Shown one piece after another: positions 11,592-63,314 of a stretch of DNA of 64,000 nucleotides. The first letter of the stretch is position 1, and each line of letters begins with the position of its first letter. Position numbers and translations under genes: made by a program. The notes under the pieces are model-generated. The model saw only the letters and a list, made by a program, of their open reading frames with translations, ran no database searches and was not told the origin of the DNA. Source of the stretch: Dasypus novemcinctus (taxonomy: Eukaryota > Chordata > Mammalia > Cingulata > Dasypodidae); NCBI RefSeq assembly GCF_030445035.2, contig NC_080704.1:22610499-22674498 (forward strand). The letters run 5' to 3'.

Positions 11592-12895
11592 TTTTGTCTT
11601 TATTTTTTTTAATGTTACATTCAAAAAATATGAGGTCCCCATATACCTCCCACCCCCCTCACCCCACTCCTCCCTCCATAACAGCAACCTCCTCCATCAT
11701 CATGAGACATTCATTGCATTTGGTGAATACACCTCTGAGCACCGCTGCACCTCATGGTCAATGGTCCACCCCATAGCCCACACTCTCCCACAGTCCACCC
11801 AGTGGGCCATGGGAGGACAAACATTGTCCAGTAACTGTCCCTGCAGCACCACCCAGGACAACTCCAACCCCCAAAAATGCCCCCCCATCACATCTCTTCC
11901 TCCTACTCCCTACCCCCAGCAGCCACCATGGCCACTTTCTCCACACCAATGCCACATTTTCTTTGATTACTAATCACAATAGTTCATGAATATAATATCA
12001 GTAAGTCCACTCTAATCCATACTCTATTCCTCCATCCTGTGGACCTCAGAATGGTTGTGTCCACTCCACATCTATATCAAGAGGGGGCTTAGATTCCCCA
12101 TGGATGCTGGATGCAATTCTCCTGCTTTCAGTTGTAGGCACTCTTGGCTCCCTGGTGTGGTGGTTGACCTTCTTCACCTCCATGTTAGCTGAGTGGGGCA
12201 AGTCCAATGAACCAGAGTATAGGAGTTGCAAGTCTGTTGAGGCTCAGGGCCTGGCTATCACATGGTCAGGCCAGAGATTCAGGTCCCCTGGGTATACATT
12301 AAACCCCAGCACCAACTACAGTGCCAGTGAAAGTAACAGGAGAGACTTGTGGACAAAGATCACATCTGAGTCCAGCTCCATCATACAGAAACACAAACTT
12401 CGAAGAAGGGCCAACTGACATGGCACTGAACTCCATCTGCCATGCCCATAGAACCTGTGGGTCTCTCTAGCCCTCAGAAGAACCAAAACCTGGGGTTGTA
12501 TCCACTTTATCTGTCTCTGGGACTCTGCTGAGGTGTGCACAAGGGCAACCCCTCTAAAAACCTCCCGGCTCTTTTTGGAGACTCATAGCCATATAAACTC
12601 ATTTGTCCTTTCCATTTCCCCCTTTTATTCAGGTCAAAAAGCATTTTTAACTCTTGGTATTATATATAGATTGAGATATTCTGCTGGTCTGAGTTGACCC
12701 TTTTATTCAAGGTCATTTTCTAGTTACATCATCAGCTGGTACTTTGTAGTAATCCCTTGGTGCCAGGGAGGCTCATCCCTGGGAGTCATGTCCCACGATG
12801 GGGGTAAGGCAACGCATTTACATGTTGAGTTTGGCTTTGAGACTGGCCACATTTGAGCAACATGGAGGCTCTCAGGAGGTAACTCTTAGGCACCA
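11592..12895 (-). mobile_element. Unnamed 1.3-kb poly(A) retroposon, copy 1 (longest)
   Basis: A 13-bp duplication GCTACTATTTTTT (11579-11591 and 12896-12908) flanks it and a poly(A) tail lies on the minus strand at 11592-11612. It has no open frame longer than about 104 codons, in either direction. Copies 2 (31076-32053) and 3 (60409-60797) share its sequence and differ in where their 5' ends are cut. I do not recognise a named family. Confidence 0.85.
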
Positions 12896-12908
12896 GCTAC
12901 TATTTTTT

Positions 12909-13822
12909 AAAAACACATACTATAACAAGTGTTGGAGAGAATGTGTAGAAATAGGAACACTAGTTCATTGTTGCTGGGATGTAAAATCATGCAGCCACTG
13001 TGGAATACAGTTAGGTAGTTCCTCAGAAAGTTATGTAAAGAATTACCTTACGGCTCCTCAATCTCACTTCTCCTTATATACCCTGGAGTTGAAAGCAGGG
13101 ACTTGCACAGATATTTGTACACCAATGTTTGTAGCAACATTATTCACAATTACCAAAAGATGGAAGCAACCTAAGTGTCCATCAACTGATGAATGTAGAA
13201 ACAAAATGTGTGTATACATACAATGGAATATTATTCCACTGTAAAATGGAATGGAATTCTGGTACATGTCACAATATGGATGAACTTTGAAGACATCATG
13301 TTGAGGGAAATAAGTCAGACACAAATGGACAAATATTGGATGATCTCACTGATATAATTAAAATAAGCAAATTCATCAAGTCAGAAATGAGAATAAAGTT
13401 ATCAGGGGCCATGTTGGGGGTAAGGAATGGGGAGTTTATGTTTAATTGGTACAGAATTTCTCTATGGGGTATTGCAAAAGCTTTGGTAATGGATGGTGGT
13501 GATGGTAGCACAAAATTGTGTACATATAAATTAACACCACTGAATTACATATTTGAATATAGTTAAAAGGAAATTTTAGGTTATATATATGTTGGAATAA
13601 AATTTTTAAAAACAAAGACTGTACAACACAGAACTCTAATGTAAATGATGAACTATAGTTAATAGTATAATTATAGTAATATTCTTTCATCAATTGTAAC
13701 AAAGTTACCACATTCATGCAAGGTGTTAAAAATCAGGGGTGGTATATGGGAACTCTATTTTCTGCATTATTTTTCCATAAACCTACAACTTTTCTAATAA
13801 AAAAATTATATTAAAAAAAAAA
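12909..13822 (+). mobile_element. L1 ORF2 end and 3' UTR
   Basis: The stretch GTTGGAGAGAATGTGTAGAA through ATGGAATATTATTCCACTG is the conserved end of L1 ORF2. It is followed by a 3' UTR ending in TTCTAATAAAAAAATTATAT and poly(A). It continues the L1 interrupted at 11592. Confidence 0.85.
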
Positions 13823-13929
13823 GAATCCCTCACCTCCCACCCTTTGTTTATTGACAAAGACAGCCTTAACTTCTCTTTAGCTTTACTAAACTTAAGACAG
13901 GCTTCTTCCTCATCCCAGGCTCCTGACAT

Positions 13930-14215
13930 CTCTCACTCTGGCCCTGGTAGAATCCAGATGGAACATGTTCCACCTGGTCTTAGCAACAAACTCAAGGGAT
14001 AACACCATGTGATCCTCCCTTAACATCTTTCAGTATTTTGTTCATTAGCTCATTCCAGTACTTAAAATCCTCTTGTCCTTTACTTCAGGGAAGCTGAGTT
14101 CAGATTTTGTCATGATTTCACTTCCCTATTGCAGTAGTCCCTTTCCCGCCTTGTAATAATGCTTTCAAATAAAGTCTCTCCTTACCAAGTCTGGATTTGC
14201 AGCTTTTCTTTTTCC
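13930..14215 (+). mobile_element. LTR-like fragment
   Basis: The end reads GCTTTCAAATAAAGTCTCTC followed by CTTACCAAGTCTGG, which looks like a polyadenylation signal and U5 of an endogenous retroviral LTR. The family was not identified. Confidence 0.4.
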
Positions 14216-14959
14216 ATGACAATGATATAGCAATATCTCTGATAAGAAGCATTCCAGCTAGAGACTATACTTCCCAGCATCCCTTGCATCTAAGTAGAGC
14301 CATGTGACTAGTTCTTACCAATGAATCATGAACGGAAGTTGGTGTGTGTCCCTTAGGGGCCAAGGTGGTTGAGAAGCAGTGTGTCTTCTCCATACTCTTT
14401 TATGCCGGCTTGATACAGGAAAACATGATAGAGTTGGAAGATGAGCTAGTCACAAAATGGAAAGAGCCTGGTCCCTGAATTACTTAGAGGAAGCCTACCA
14501 ACTCAGCACACCTGTTTTGGATTTCACAGGTGCGAGAAAAAAAAATCTGTTGTGTTTGAGCCGTTATGTATCTTGGGGGATTGCTTACTATAGAAGCTAG
14601 CATTATGTTAACTAATATATGTAGTAATTTCATTACTTTGGGTCAATGATTTCTTAGTGGGTAGGTATAAGATGCAGTATTGGCTGTGAGCTTCTGGGAA
14701 AGTTCCCTCTATGGTAAAAGGAGAGAGCAGTACAAGGAGCAGCCTGCTACTAACTTCTCTATGTGCGAGGAGGGGATATGGGGCTGCAGCAACCTCCTTA
14801 AGAGCCAAGACACTCAGGGTGATGCTGATCCAGTCTCCTGATGTCATCGAGCTGCCTCTTGTTATATACTATGTAAGATTATCAAATACCCTTAATGTTG
14901 AAGCCACTTTTAGTTGGGTGTTCTCCTATGTATAGAGGAACGATCCAAACTGGTATACT

Positions 14960-15310
14960 TATTCTCAACAAAAGACCATTCAGCCAAGATTTACTGTGCA
15001 TCTGCTGTGGGATGAGTGCTGGTCTAGGTGCTGGGGATCCAATGGGGAAATAAGAAAAACAGGGTCCTTGGGATTTTCGTCTCATGATAGAATGTGGGTC
15101 TGGCAGAAAGATAGGCAGATTTTAGAGGTCACGAATTTTAATACATAGATTTTCTCAGTAACCGCATTTAAAAAAAAATTCTCTCACAAGTATTTACTGA
15201 GTAGCTGTGTGAGGAGGGGGGAATATGGCAGTCCTGCTCTTGGAACACTTATATTCTAGAGTGTGAGATAGACACTAATCAAAGCATCACAAGGATCAAT
15301 GTCTCTTCAC
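14960..15310 (-). mobile_element. L2-like fragments
   Basis: Two pieces of the type TTTACTGTGCATCTGCTGTG...GTGCTGGGGAT and TATTTACTGAGTAGCTGTGT... match the minus strand of the L2 3' end (ancient LINE-2). Confidence 0.55.
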
Positions 15311-15789
15311 AAACTATAAAGACTATGAAAAGGGAGAACAGCAGACCTGACCTTGTCACCCTCAAAATTGCAAATAGGAGCTTTTAAGATGATCTGTTGT
15401 CTCTCTTCCCTGCTAGATTCCATCCCCATCCCTAGAATAATGCTCAGCATGGACTAGATATTCATACCTAGATGCTTGATAAATGAGCATTTATGAAATG
15501 GGTTTCCTCTAGTGGGAGGCAAAAAATTTCATAGCAATTGTGCTCCCATATGGAAGATGCATGTATTTTGCTGGAGGGAGCAATGAAAAGATGGGTTCAA
15601 TGACCCAGACAGAAACTTCCCAGGGATCTGCAAAGTTCACAACTTCTGGTGAGGGAAGCTGATTGAGATTAACTGGGAAACATGCAGGGGGTACCTAGGA
15701 GACTCTGTAGACTGGCAAGAGCCTCTAGCTGCTAGGCCTCTTTGACTTGACCAGGTGGGAACTTTGAGCTGTGGTGGGGCAGGGCAAGC

Positions 15790-15980
15790 ACAGGCTCCAA
15801 GCAAGCTGCCTGGCTTTGGAGCCCAGTTCTGCGCTTACTGGTTCTATGTGACTTTGGACAAGTGGCTTAATCTGAGTCCCAGAGCCCTCAGTGTGAAGTA
15901 AGCAAGGAAACAACAGTGCCTACCTCACCAAGTTGTTCTTAAAGATGAAAAGAGAAGGTTCATTTGAAGCCCCCAGCACA
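15790..15980 (+). mobile_element. MIR
   Basis: The pattern TCTATGTGACTTTGGACAAG followed by TGGCTTAATCTGAG and CCCAGCACAGTGCTTAGC is characteristic of a MIR SINE. Confidence 0.65.
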
Positions 15981-16708
15981 GTGCTTAGCCAGCATGCTGT
16001 GGGGGAGTGAAGGAAGCAGGAGGGAGAAGTTGGGGGGCAGTGTAGCTTCAACAGAGGCCTGAGCTGATCCCATAGGGAGCTCTGAAGCTGGGACAGCCCT
16101 TCTGACTTATTCCACTTTGACGCACGGGGGCTGGGTCTTTGCGTGCTGGAATTTCCAGTCATGGGAAACAGGCTGCTCTGGTGAGAAGGGGGGTGCGGGG
16201 GGGGTATAAGCTTGGTGAGGCAGCCCTTTTCAGTCAAGAGCAGTTCCGGGAGAGGCCTCAGGCCTCCAGGCTAGGCCCATCCGGGTGGCACATGACCACA
16301 ATTACTACACTAGCACTTAAAAGGGACTTTAAAAGTCATTTTATAGTTGTTCTAAATTTCCCAAATCCTGCTGAGGACTTACGTCCTCCTCATTGTTAAA
16401 TTAGAGTTTTCCAAAGACTAAAAATGCACTTCTGATATAAATATACAGTGAGCATGTGTCAAAAATGTGTTTCACTCGGTATGGAGCAGGATAACAAAGC
16501 TGGTTCAAAGGAGGTTATGAGAACTGGTTATTATACACACACATATGTATGTATGCACACACACAAATTTAGTGGAAAAAAGAATGCTGGAATAAGGTTG
16601 TGAAGTCAGATATAAAACTGGTGTCCTACAGGGACAAAAAAACAAAACACGTACACACAATAAATCATAACCTGTGAAGCCATCTTTTCTACAGGACAAA
16701 AATCATCT

Positions 16709-17131
16709 GGGGAAGCGGATTTGGCTCAATGGGTAGAGCGTCCACCTACCACACAGGAGGTCCAGGGTTAACACCCAGGGCCTCCTGACCCATGTGATGA
16801 GCTGACCAACGTGCAGTGCTAATGCGTGCAAGGAGTGCCGTGCCACGCAGGGGTGCCCCCCACAAAGGGGAGCCCCATGTGCAAGGTGCATGCCCTGTAA
16901 GGAGAGCCGCCCAGCACGAAAAAGTACAGCCTGCCCAGGAGTGGTGACACACACACAGAGAGCTGATGCAGCAAGATGACACAACAAAAAGAGACACAGA
17001 TTCCCGGTGCCGCCTGACAAGAATGCAAGTGGACACAGAAGAACACACAGTGAATGGACACAAAGAGCAGACAACTTGGGGGTGGGGGGAGGGTGGGGAA
17101 GGGGAGAGAAATAAAAAAAAATAAATCCTTA
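16709..17131 (+). mobile_element. tRNA-like (DAS-type) SINE
   Basis: Head, body and tail are complete, with an imperfect duplication AAAAATC(A/C)TCTG (16698-16708 and 17133-17143). The tail is AATAAAAAAAAATAAATCC plus A. Confidence 0.9.
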
Positions 17132-17143
17132 AAAAAAATCCTC

Positions 17144-19588
17144 TGCAACTTTCTGTCTACAAATGAATGTCTAACAAGAGACACCGGGCCCTAATCAATG
17201 ATATACAGTCAAAGTTTTAGCCTCTGAGATGCAGCTGACTCTCTAGTAGGATTTGAAGAGCTGGGCGGTTGGCCTGTTGCCTTATATCCAAGTTCTGGAT
17301 AATTTCTTACCATCAGTGAACAACTCACAGCAGCCACCAGGGCTGTCATGGCAGGGGGTTGACCCCTGAGAATCCTTCAGAAGGCCAGGGTCCACCTAAA
17401 AACTGAAATTTATTCCTTCCTTCCAGTGGTACTATTGTTTGTTCTAAAACAACCTATGGAGTCCCACTGTGGTGACTTCATTCCCTCCAACAAGCCCTAA
17501 TAGGCTCCTGGGCATGCCCTAGCCCCTTTCAGAGTCATCACTTCTTTTCTGATGGCTCAAAGACCATATGCACACCATTAGGAAAGCATGATTAAAAGAC
17601 ACGTACAGCCAACCAAGAGCTGTGGGCTCTGATTCTAAAAATAAGTTGCTTGAGGTAAAGCCATCAATTCCTTGGGACTCTATTCCTCACATTTTGTGTT
17701 TCCTAAGATAAAGTGAGATGGGGAAAGCCAATCCTAATCATTTTTTGGAAGTCCAAAAGCTCCCAGCCTTAGACCTCTTTCCTAACACCAGTAATCCTTT
17801 GGTGCCAACTGGAAGGATTAAATTTAAATTTCCTAACTGCAGCCCAGAAGCATCCCTGACAGGTTCTTTATTTACTGCAGGGTGTGAAGGGAGAAAGGAG
17901 AGTGAACTCTCCAGGTGCGACACCTCAAGCCTTTTTCAGCTTCCTTTGCCTTTTGCAATGTGCCCCCATTTCTTTCCACAACGCAGAGAATGCCCATAGT
18001 CTTGGCCCCTCATCTGGACCTAAGGGGCAATCAAGAGAAAAGAGGGCCCTGAAATGCTGTCACCTAGTTAACACAGGTGATCTGTCACAGAAACCCAAGG
18101 GCAAGTAAGGTTGCTGCAGGTCAACTTATACCCGATTCAGTGGTCACTGTTTAAAGGCCCATCTCCAAAGGTTCAGGATTTTTAAGGCATTGTAAATCAC
18201 AGCTTAGCCCAGTTTCAGTTTCATTAACCTAGACGGCCCAGGCTGGGCATCCAATAAGTGAGTCTGCATTTGGCATTTGGTGCATTTATGTACAGAGAAT
18301 GTGGCACAACACAAAACACCCCATGTTAATGAAGTTAGAGGACCACCACTCTAATTTGGCCCAGTAGGAGAGGGAAAAAGGGAAGCGACTGACTCAGAGA
18401 ATGGACTATTTTCAAATCTCATTTTCTTGCTTCCGAATACAATGAAAACTTGAACCAATGATTGACAGAGTCAAGCCCTGATGCTTTGAGTAGACGAATG
18501 GATAAGAAACCCTTGTCAAAGCACCCTCAGATGAAAACATTCTGGGATTAGATCGTGGTGATAGTTGCATAACTTTGAGAATATACTAAACATCTACTGA
18601 ATCGTACACTTTAAAAGGGTGAAATTTCTGGTATGTGAATTATATTTAAAAAAAACAAAACACCCTCAGAAATAGGATGCCCCATTGGGGGTTCTGGCCC
18701 TTCATGGCTAAAAACACTGCTCTAGCAAGATACTTGCTGCTCTTGGGGGATAGGCAGAAGAACTGGAAATCTCATTTGGGGAAAAAAATTGGGGTATAGG
18801 AATTTGCTCCAGCAAATTCTAGCTGTGTCCTTGGGTAAGCTACTTCCTCATACGGAGCAGAAGTCAAGAGAACCATCTCGCACCCAGCAAGAACTCTGTA
18901 AATGCTGATGATTATGGTCCACTCCAACAGGAGGAGCTTAAACCTTCTGCTTTTGCCTGAGAGCATACCACATCCCAGGGGTGCCCACCAGCTCAGGGTC
19001 CTTAGAAGCTGCTACCAAGCCTTGCGGCTAAATTTTGTCCTTGACTTCAACCTTGCACCCTAATTTGTACTCACACCTTGGGTCCCGCTCCTGTCTCTAT
19101 CATTCCTCACCATGGTTTCTGGGCCCTTATCGCTTGCCATCAGATACTAAAGTCAGATGACTCTCAGGAGATGCTAAACCCCATTACTCTTTCTACAGAT
19201 GCATCACGTATTAAATTCTTATGTTGCTGATCTCTATTTCTATTCCAAATTCTCTCTCCTTCTCTATTGGGCTATGCTGTTTTGTTATGGAAGTTTTACC
19301 ACATATTTTACTATTTGTCCCTTTTTAGAAACTCATTTTATGAAAGCTTCTTGCCTTTGTGTTCATTTTCTTACATGAACTTTATAACTGTATTTCCAAG
19401 GTGCCAAAATGAAATCCCATTGATTGGAAATTCATTTAATTGACAAATACTGCACAGACATGAGTGCCACCCCACTGTCACATGAATAGGTTTTTCCATG
19501 TATGTTTAGTCTAATGTCCTTTGGTCAAGTTTTAAATATAGCTTCTTGTTTCTAGAAATTTTCTTTCCTGATGGAATCTCTTCCATTT
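17144..19588. other. Intergenic stretch with old repeats only
   Basis: It contains an L1M 3' end (about 18525-18660) and a MIR-like segment (about 18795-18935). The remainder, including open frames of up to 93 codons, shows no conserved gene. Confidence 0.55.
18525..18660 (+). mobile_element. Old L1 3' end
   Basis: The stretch GGGATTAGATCGTGGTGATA, then CATCTACTGAATCGTACAC and TTTAAAAGGGTGAAATTTC, is the familiar 3' end of mammalian L1M elements, ending in an A-rich tail. Confidence 0.75.
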
Positions 19589-19601
19589 CCTGCTTATTGT
19601 T

Positions 19602-20014
19602 TTTTTTGAAGATTTTTTATTTATTTCTCTCCCTTTCCCCACCTCCCATTGTCTGCTCTCTGTGTCCATTCACTCTGTATTCTTCTGCGTCCACTTTCAT
19701 TCTTGTCAGCAGCACTGGGAATCTGTCTCTTTTTTTTTGTTGTTGCGTCATCTTGCTGTGTCAGCTTGCTGTGTGTGAGGTGCCACTCCTAGGCAGGCTG
19801 TGCTTTTTTTCACGCAGGGCAGCTCTCCTTGCAGGGCGCACTCCTTGCGCATGGGGCTCCCCTACCAGGGGACACCCCTGTGTGGCAGGGCACTCCTTGC
19901 GTGCATCAGCACTGCACATGGGCCAGCTCCACTCGGGTCAGGAGGCCCTGGTTTTGAACCCTGGACCTCCCATGTGGTAGACAGATGCTCTATCAGTTAA
20001 GCCAAATCTGCTTC
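19602..20014 (-). mobile_element. tRNA-like (DAS-type) SINE
   Basis: A 13-bp duplication CCTGCTTATTGTT (19589-19601 and 20015-20027) flanks it. On the minus strand the tail contains AAATAAATAAAAAATCTTC. Confidence 0.95.
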
Positions 20015-20027
20015 CCTGCTTATTGTT

Positions 20028-21353
20028 AATGTGTAAGAAAACTATTATTTATTTAGTAGTCAGCTCCCCTATGAAATTATTCTAAGACTTTTTCAGTTGT
20101 TTCTCTTGGGCTTCCCCAGAAAAGAGTATCTGGAAAGTACCTTCTTTCTAATATTACTAAGTGTTCTTGCTCCATTTTCTGTGCTTGTTTGCTCAACTCT
20201 AATTGAGTAACTGTGCTTCCTGAAAAATGGTCAGGAGTGGGGATGGAGGACATCCAGCGTTGTGCCCAATGTAATGGGTATGCCTCTAGAAACAAATGAA
20301 TTCTTTATACTAAGCCTGCTTTCTAAATTTAGTTTACAAAAACATTAAACTAATAGGAAACCTGCACATACTAAGAAAATAATTAGAAGACTCACAAACT
20401 AGAAGTTCTTGTTAGGAATGACTGACCACCCCTGGAGACCCTACAGCCAGACCTTACGATGACAGAAGCTACTAAGGACACTGTCAGAGGCCTGCACATG
20501 GAAATGGCGGGAATGTCCACTCCTGCGCCCTGACCAGAGGCTTTGTCAGTAGCGGTATTGACCGGGCCCTTGGCTTCAGAAATGGCAGCCCAGAAGTTAC
20601 CACGTCGGGTCCAACCTCCCTATTCTAGTTCTAGGTCTTGGCTGGCACTGTCTCCCCAGCTGTGGAACAGCCTTCAAATTAGATACAAAAAGTGGTCTGG
20701 GTTTTGGCTTACTTAAAGAGAAGGGTCAACATTTCCACAATAATTTTGTTTGAATGTGAAACTGCTATTGGAAGTGAGTTCATAGATTACACTAAGGTTC
20801 ATTTCATCTTAAGAGAACTAGAAATTCCTCTGCCTTGGGGGTGTGAGAAAATAGTAAAAAATGTTCATCATGTTCTAGGGACAGCTGATCACTTTTAATA
20901 AGCTTATTTCCACAATTGGCTTCACTTGGAACTAACACATGTAGGACTTTTTAATGAGTTTCACAGGGAAAGGATGCCCACATAGGTTCCCCCCACACAC
21001 ACCCCCACACCCCTGAAAGATTTTTAAAAGCTGGTTTGGTTTTGGCACATTTCTTCACCAAGCTTACAGCAACAAATACTAGCAAGCTCTCAGACTCTTG
21101 AGTGATAATGTATTTCACGTTAAACACAATGTACACATCATGCAAATGAGGCATCACCACGGTCACAATGGCACTGTGAGGTATAACAGATCACAACAAA
21201 ACAAACATTTAGCAAAACAAAGCTGTAAGAAAGATGATGAGGCAGTTTTTGAAGACAGAACCATGTTACCGTTTTCTGTGTGCTTGTCATCAAAGGGATT
21301 TTCTCCCTGATATTCATCAAGATAAATGGCACTGCATTGTTGGAGGCATGTAT
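20028..21353. other. Stretch downstream of MAP7D2 without a recognised gene
   Basis: I recognise neither gene nor young repeat here. Part of it may still be 3' UTR if the 20053-20048 AATAAA is used. Confidence 0.45.
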
Positions 21354-24349
21354 TTTATTAGGTATATATATATACATACACAAACATACACAGGTTCCAT
21401 AACTAACAAATTCTTAAACTGCAGTTGGTTTTAAAAGCACATGAACAAGATTACTATTTAGACTTCTTTGTACTTCCTGGTTGCAAACCTCTCTCAGAAT
21501 TATGGATCCTTTCAACCACTCATTGTACAAGAGAAAAAAAAATGTTCAAAGAAGAGAACATTTCAAACCAAAGATCACATTACACCACAAGAAATGAAAT
21601 TAAGAAAACACATGGTTATATGGCATAAAATGTATGGAGTATACATTCTCATGTCATTTTTTCCTCATCCAGATGTTTTTACATTCAAGTGTTAAAGCAA
21701 CATATTGGGTCCAATTTACAGCCTCTTTGTTTCAGAGCGCTGGTCATTTGTGTCTTTTATTAGAGTTGAGCAAACAAATAAAAACTCCAAGATCCAAGAG
21801 AAAAACAACAGTGACATCATGAAAATGAACCAACTATCCACGAATGAGGCAGCATTCAGTCATTCAATCCAAAAGCCATTCGATGGTTTGGAGGACCACG
21901 ATTTGGAAAATTTTAAGGTGCAACATGAAAGGGTCCTAGCTATATGCAGTTGCCCGTGTATATGCATAAAAGAACAGAAATCACTATACACTGTTTAACT
22001 ACTTCCTAACTGAAATGGGCTTACTATTTTAGCCCCAAATAAGTAACGTGGGGCAATGCATTTTGCAGGTGGCTAAGCTTAATAATAAAGAAGGGCTTCT
22101 TGACAGTATCCTCCAATAGAGAAACCCAGGAGTGGGGAGAGGGAGGAGGGCCCTGAATTTCTTCTCCATTCAAACAAAGACAGAGAGCTACGCAGCTCAA
22201 GTTCTGTATATGATTAAGTCGAGTTTGGGTAAAAGTCTAGAATATTTACAGGAAAAGACATCTAAATGCTTATGTACTCCAGCTTTGGGAATAAGGGTGG
22301 TTATAAAGTAAATTCCAAGCTGGCATCATGGAGGTTATTTAGAGGATCACTATGATAATAGAGAAGTACAGGAAGTGCTTTATCAGCAGCCGAAGCTCAT
22401 AAATAGAACCAGAACATGAAACTTCGCTAAAGCCCGACAAGGCGAAAGTCTCAAGGTTTCTACCAAGCATGGCCAGTGTTTGACATACTACCTAGGAATG
22501 CAGTTATAGTCAGATCGAATCAGTTGGAATCCAGAGGTTAGGGATGACAGAAGCTTCTGCAAGATGGTCGGCAGCTGGGCTTTCACTAACCAGCAGCTTC
22601 AGGGGTCTTCAAACACTACCTGTGTCAAGTCAAAAACAAATCCACATGAGAGGAACAAAGAAGCTGAGTATTTTGCCATTTGTAAGATCTACTTTCTCTC
22701 ACTAATATTATCTCACAGTATGGGACTCTCTACCTTCCTGGTAATTTTATTTTCACTTGGCTCACATGGTATTTCTCAACAGAAATGCGATAGGAATGCG
22801 TGTAGGACTATCCTTTTAGGTGGGCCAGGTTCTCCGTGCGCGGGACTGTCCTGAAACCTGCAGGATGTTTAAGGCAAGGTTTGCCTTCCAAATGCCAGTG
22901 TGGCCCCTGGCCACATGACAAGAACCACCAGCTCGTGTCCCGGTGCCCCCTAAGTGGGGGGTGGTACCACCTCTGGAGGAAAAGGGTTTCAGCACTAGAC
23001 TACATCACAATGAAAATATACAAGTAGCGTGAATAAAATTGTTGAGGTTTATTTTTCTTTTTGTATAGGCATTTTATGCTTTCCTTTAGAGACAGAGGAA
23101 ATAGATTTGAAGAGCCATGAATACTTTCCTCAGGCTTGTGGATCTTCTAGCCCTCACTATTCACTAGGTAAGTGAACTGAAGGGAAGTTAACTAAGTCAA
23201 GCTATGCTAATGACAACAACAAAACTCTTAATAAATAGTAAGTCATGTAACTGTCAGGGAAATACAATGCTCAAGTGAATTCACAGTTTACATGTACAAG
23301 AAGGCAGCTACTTCTTGCAAACCAGGGATAGTTTACTCTAAAAATTACCTGTCATGTATTCCCTCCCTCTCATGTGTGAGATGACCACAAATGCTTTGCC
23401 AAGAACCTAGAGAAGGGAATTCTAAAATGTGTTGTCCACAGGCATGGGCTGAGGTCAGGTGGAAATAAATACATGAAACACAGAGCCCTCGGCCCAGTGG
23501 CCTCCTCAATCCGTTTCCTTGTTTGGGAACTAAAAAGGCTGGCTGAAATCATCTCAGGCTTTGCAAATTCTGTTCGAGGAGGGAAGTGACCGAGAGACGG
23601 TTGAGAGTTGAAATATGTTTTGAAGAACCCAAAATGGGAGGAGCAGCTGGAATGATTCAGTTATGATGGGATTTGATGACCGATTCTAATGACGTTTTCA
23701 TTATTCAAAAATGAAAAAGGCCCCAACTGAAGTAAATCAAACATGAGATTTATACAACTAGGTGCACAGAAAGGCACAATGGATAAAACCCATAGATGTA
23801 ACTGACTCAAATGAGTATAGCTTCTAGAAGCGCTTTGGGTCTGATCTGAGGACAGATGTTTGCTCTGGAAGAATCCAGGACCCGTTAACAGAAGAGCAAG
23901 TTATTTGGCCCAACACTCCTACACACATATGGATGATTCCAGATAGAATGTGGAATATCACTGAGTAAAACCAGGGGGAAAATAATTTCACTAGCATGGC
24001 CTGGTGACTCTAGAGCCCTCCTGCCTTGCTTCTAGAAGAGGTACAGGGGCCGCTCAGGACTGCTCATCAGTCAATCCTGGAGCCAGTGCTTCTCAGCCTT
24101 GCTACACAGGGACCCCATCCAGCAGGGAGAGGTCTCTCCTCGGAAGGATTTACTTGGAATCCATCCGTGTTCTTGTGTGTGCTGCAGCACAGCCCACACA
24201 TACATTAACTGTTTGCCTCTTTCAAGTAAAATCGGCCAGCCAGGAGGGTGAATGATGTTGATCCTATTTCTGCAAATCCCAGTTTCAGAGTTATAGACTT
24301 AGAATCTCATCAAAAGACGGTACCTTTCACTAAAGGGATGACGCATTTG
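21354..24349 (-). other. MAP7D2: Probable MAP7D2 3' UTR (end uncertain)
   Basis: The sequence after the stop codon contains no young SINE or L1 for more than 4 kb, which fits transcribed UTR. Candidate minus-strand AATAAA signals are at 23053-23048, 22751-22746, 21761-21756 and 21359-21354; another at 20053-20048 is beside a SINE. I cannot tell which is used and took the 21354 site as a working end. The part at about 22838-22990 looks like a diverged MER20-type element. Confidence 0.45.
22838..22990 (-). mobile_element. Diverged MER20-like element in the 3' UTR
   Basis: CGGGACTGTCCTGAAACCTG, CAGGATGTTTAAGG and the later ATGCCAGTGTGGCCCCTGG follow the order of the MER20 hAT element, but identity is low. 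Confidence 0.35.

Positions 24350-63314
<38,965 letters not shown>

Larger units (their letters stand above)
4560..13822 (+). mobile_element. LINE-1 with ORF1 and ORF2 remnants, split by later insertions
   Basis: The 5' UTR end and ORF1 start lie at about 4560-5403, ORF1 continues to 6458, ORF2 starts at 6556 and the poly(A)-like 3' end is at about 13822. ORF2 endonuclease motifs are visible as LNVNGL, QETHL, VGDFNTPL (near 7351) and SDHNGIKL (near 7596); the reverse transcriptase motif is FADD (near 9685). Frameshifts and stops make it dead. Later insertions are at 4861-5293, 5404-5540, 6713-7082, 7849-8252, 8269-8850, 10331-10556, 11174-11574 and 11592-12895. Some ORF2 sequence (by the human ORF2 layout, roughly 150 codons) is missing where the SINEs at 7849-8850 sit. 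The exact 5' boundary is uncertain. Confidence 0.85.
13823..16700. other. Intergenic stretch with old repeats only
   Basis: It holds an LTR-like 3' end (about 13930-14215), a MaLR/DNA-type old repeat (about 14225-14625), L2-like minus-strand pieces (about 14960-15310) and a MIR (about 15790-15980). No gene is recognised. Confidence 0.6.
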
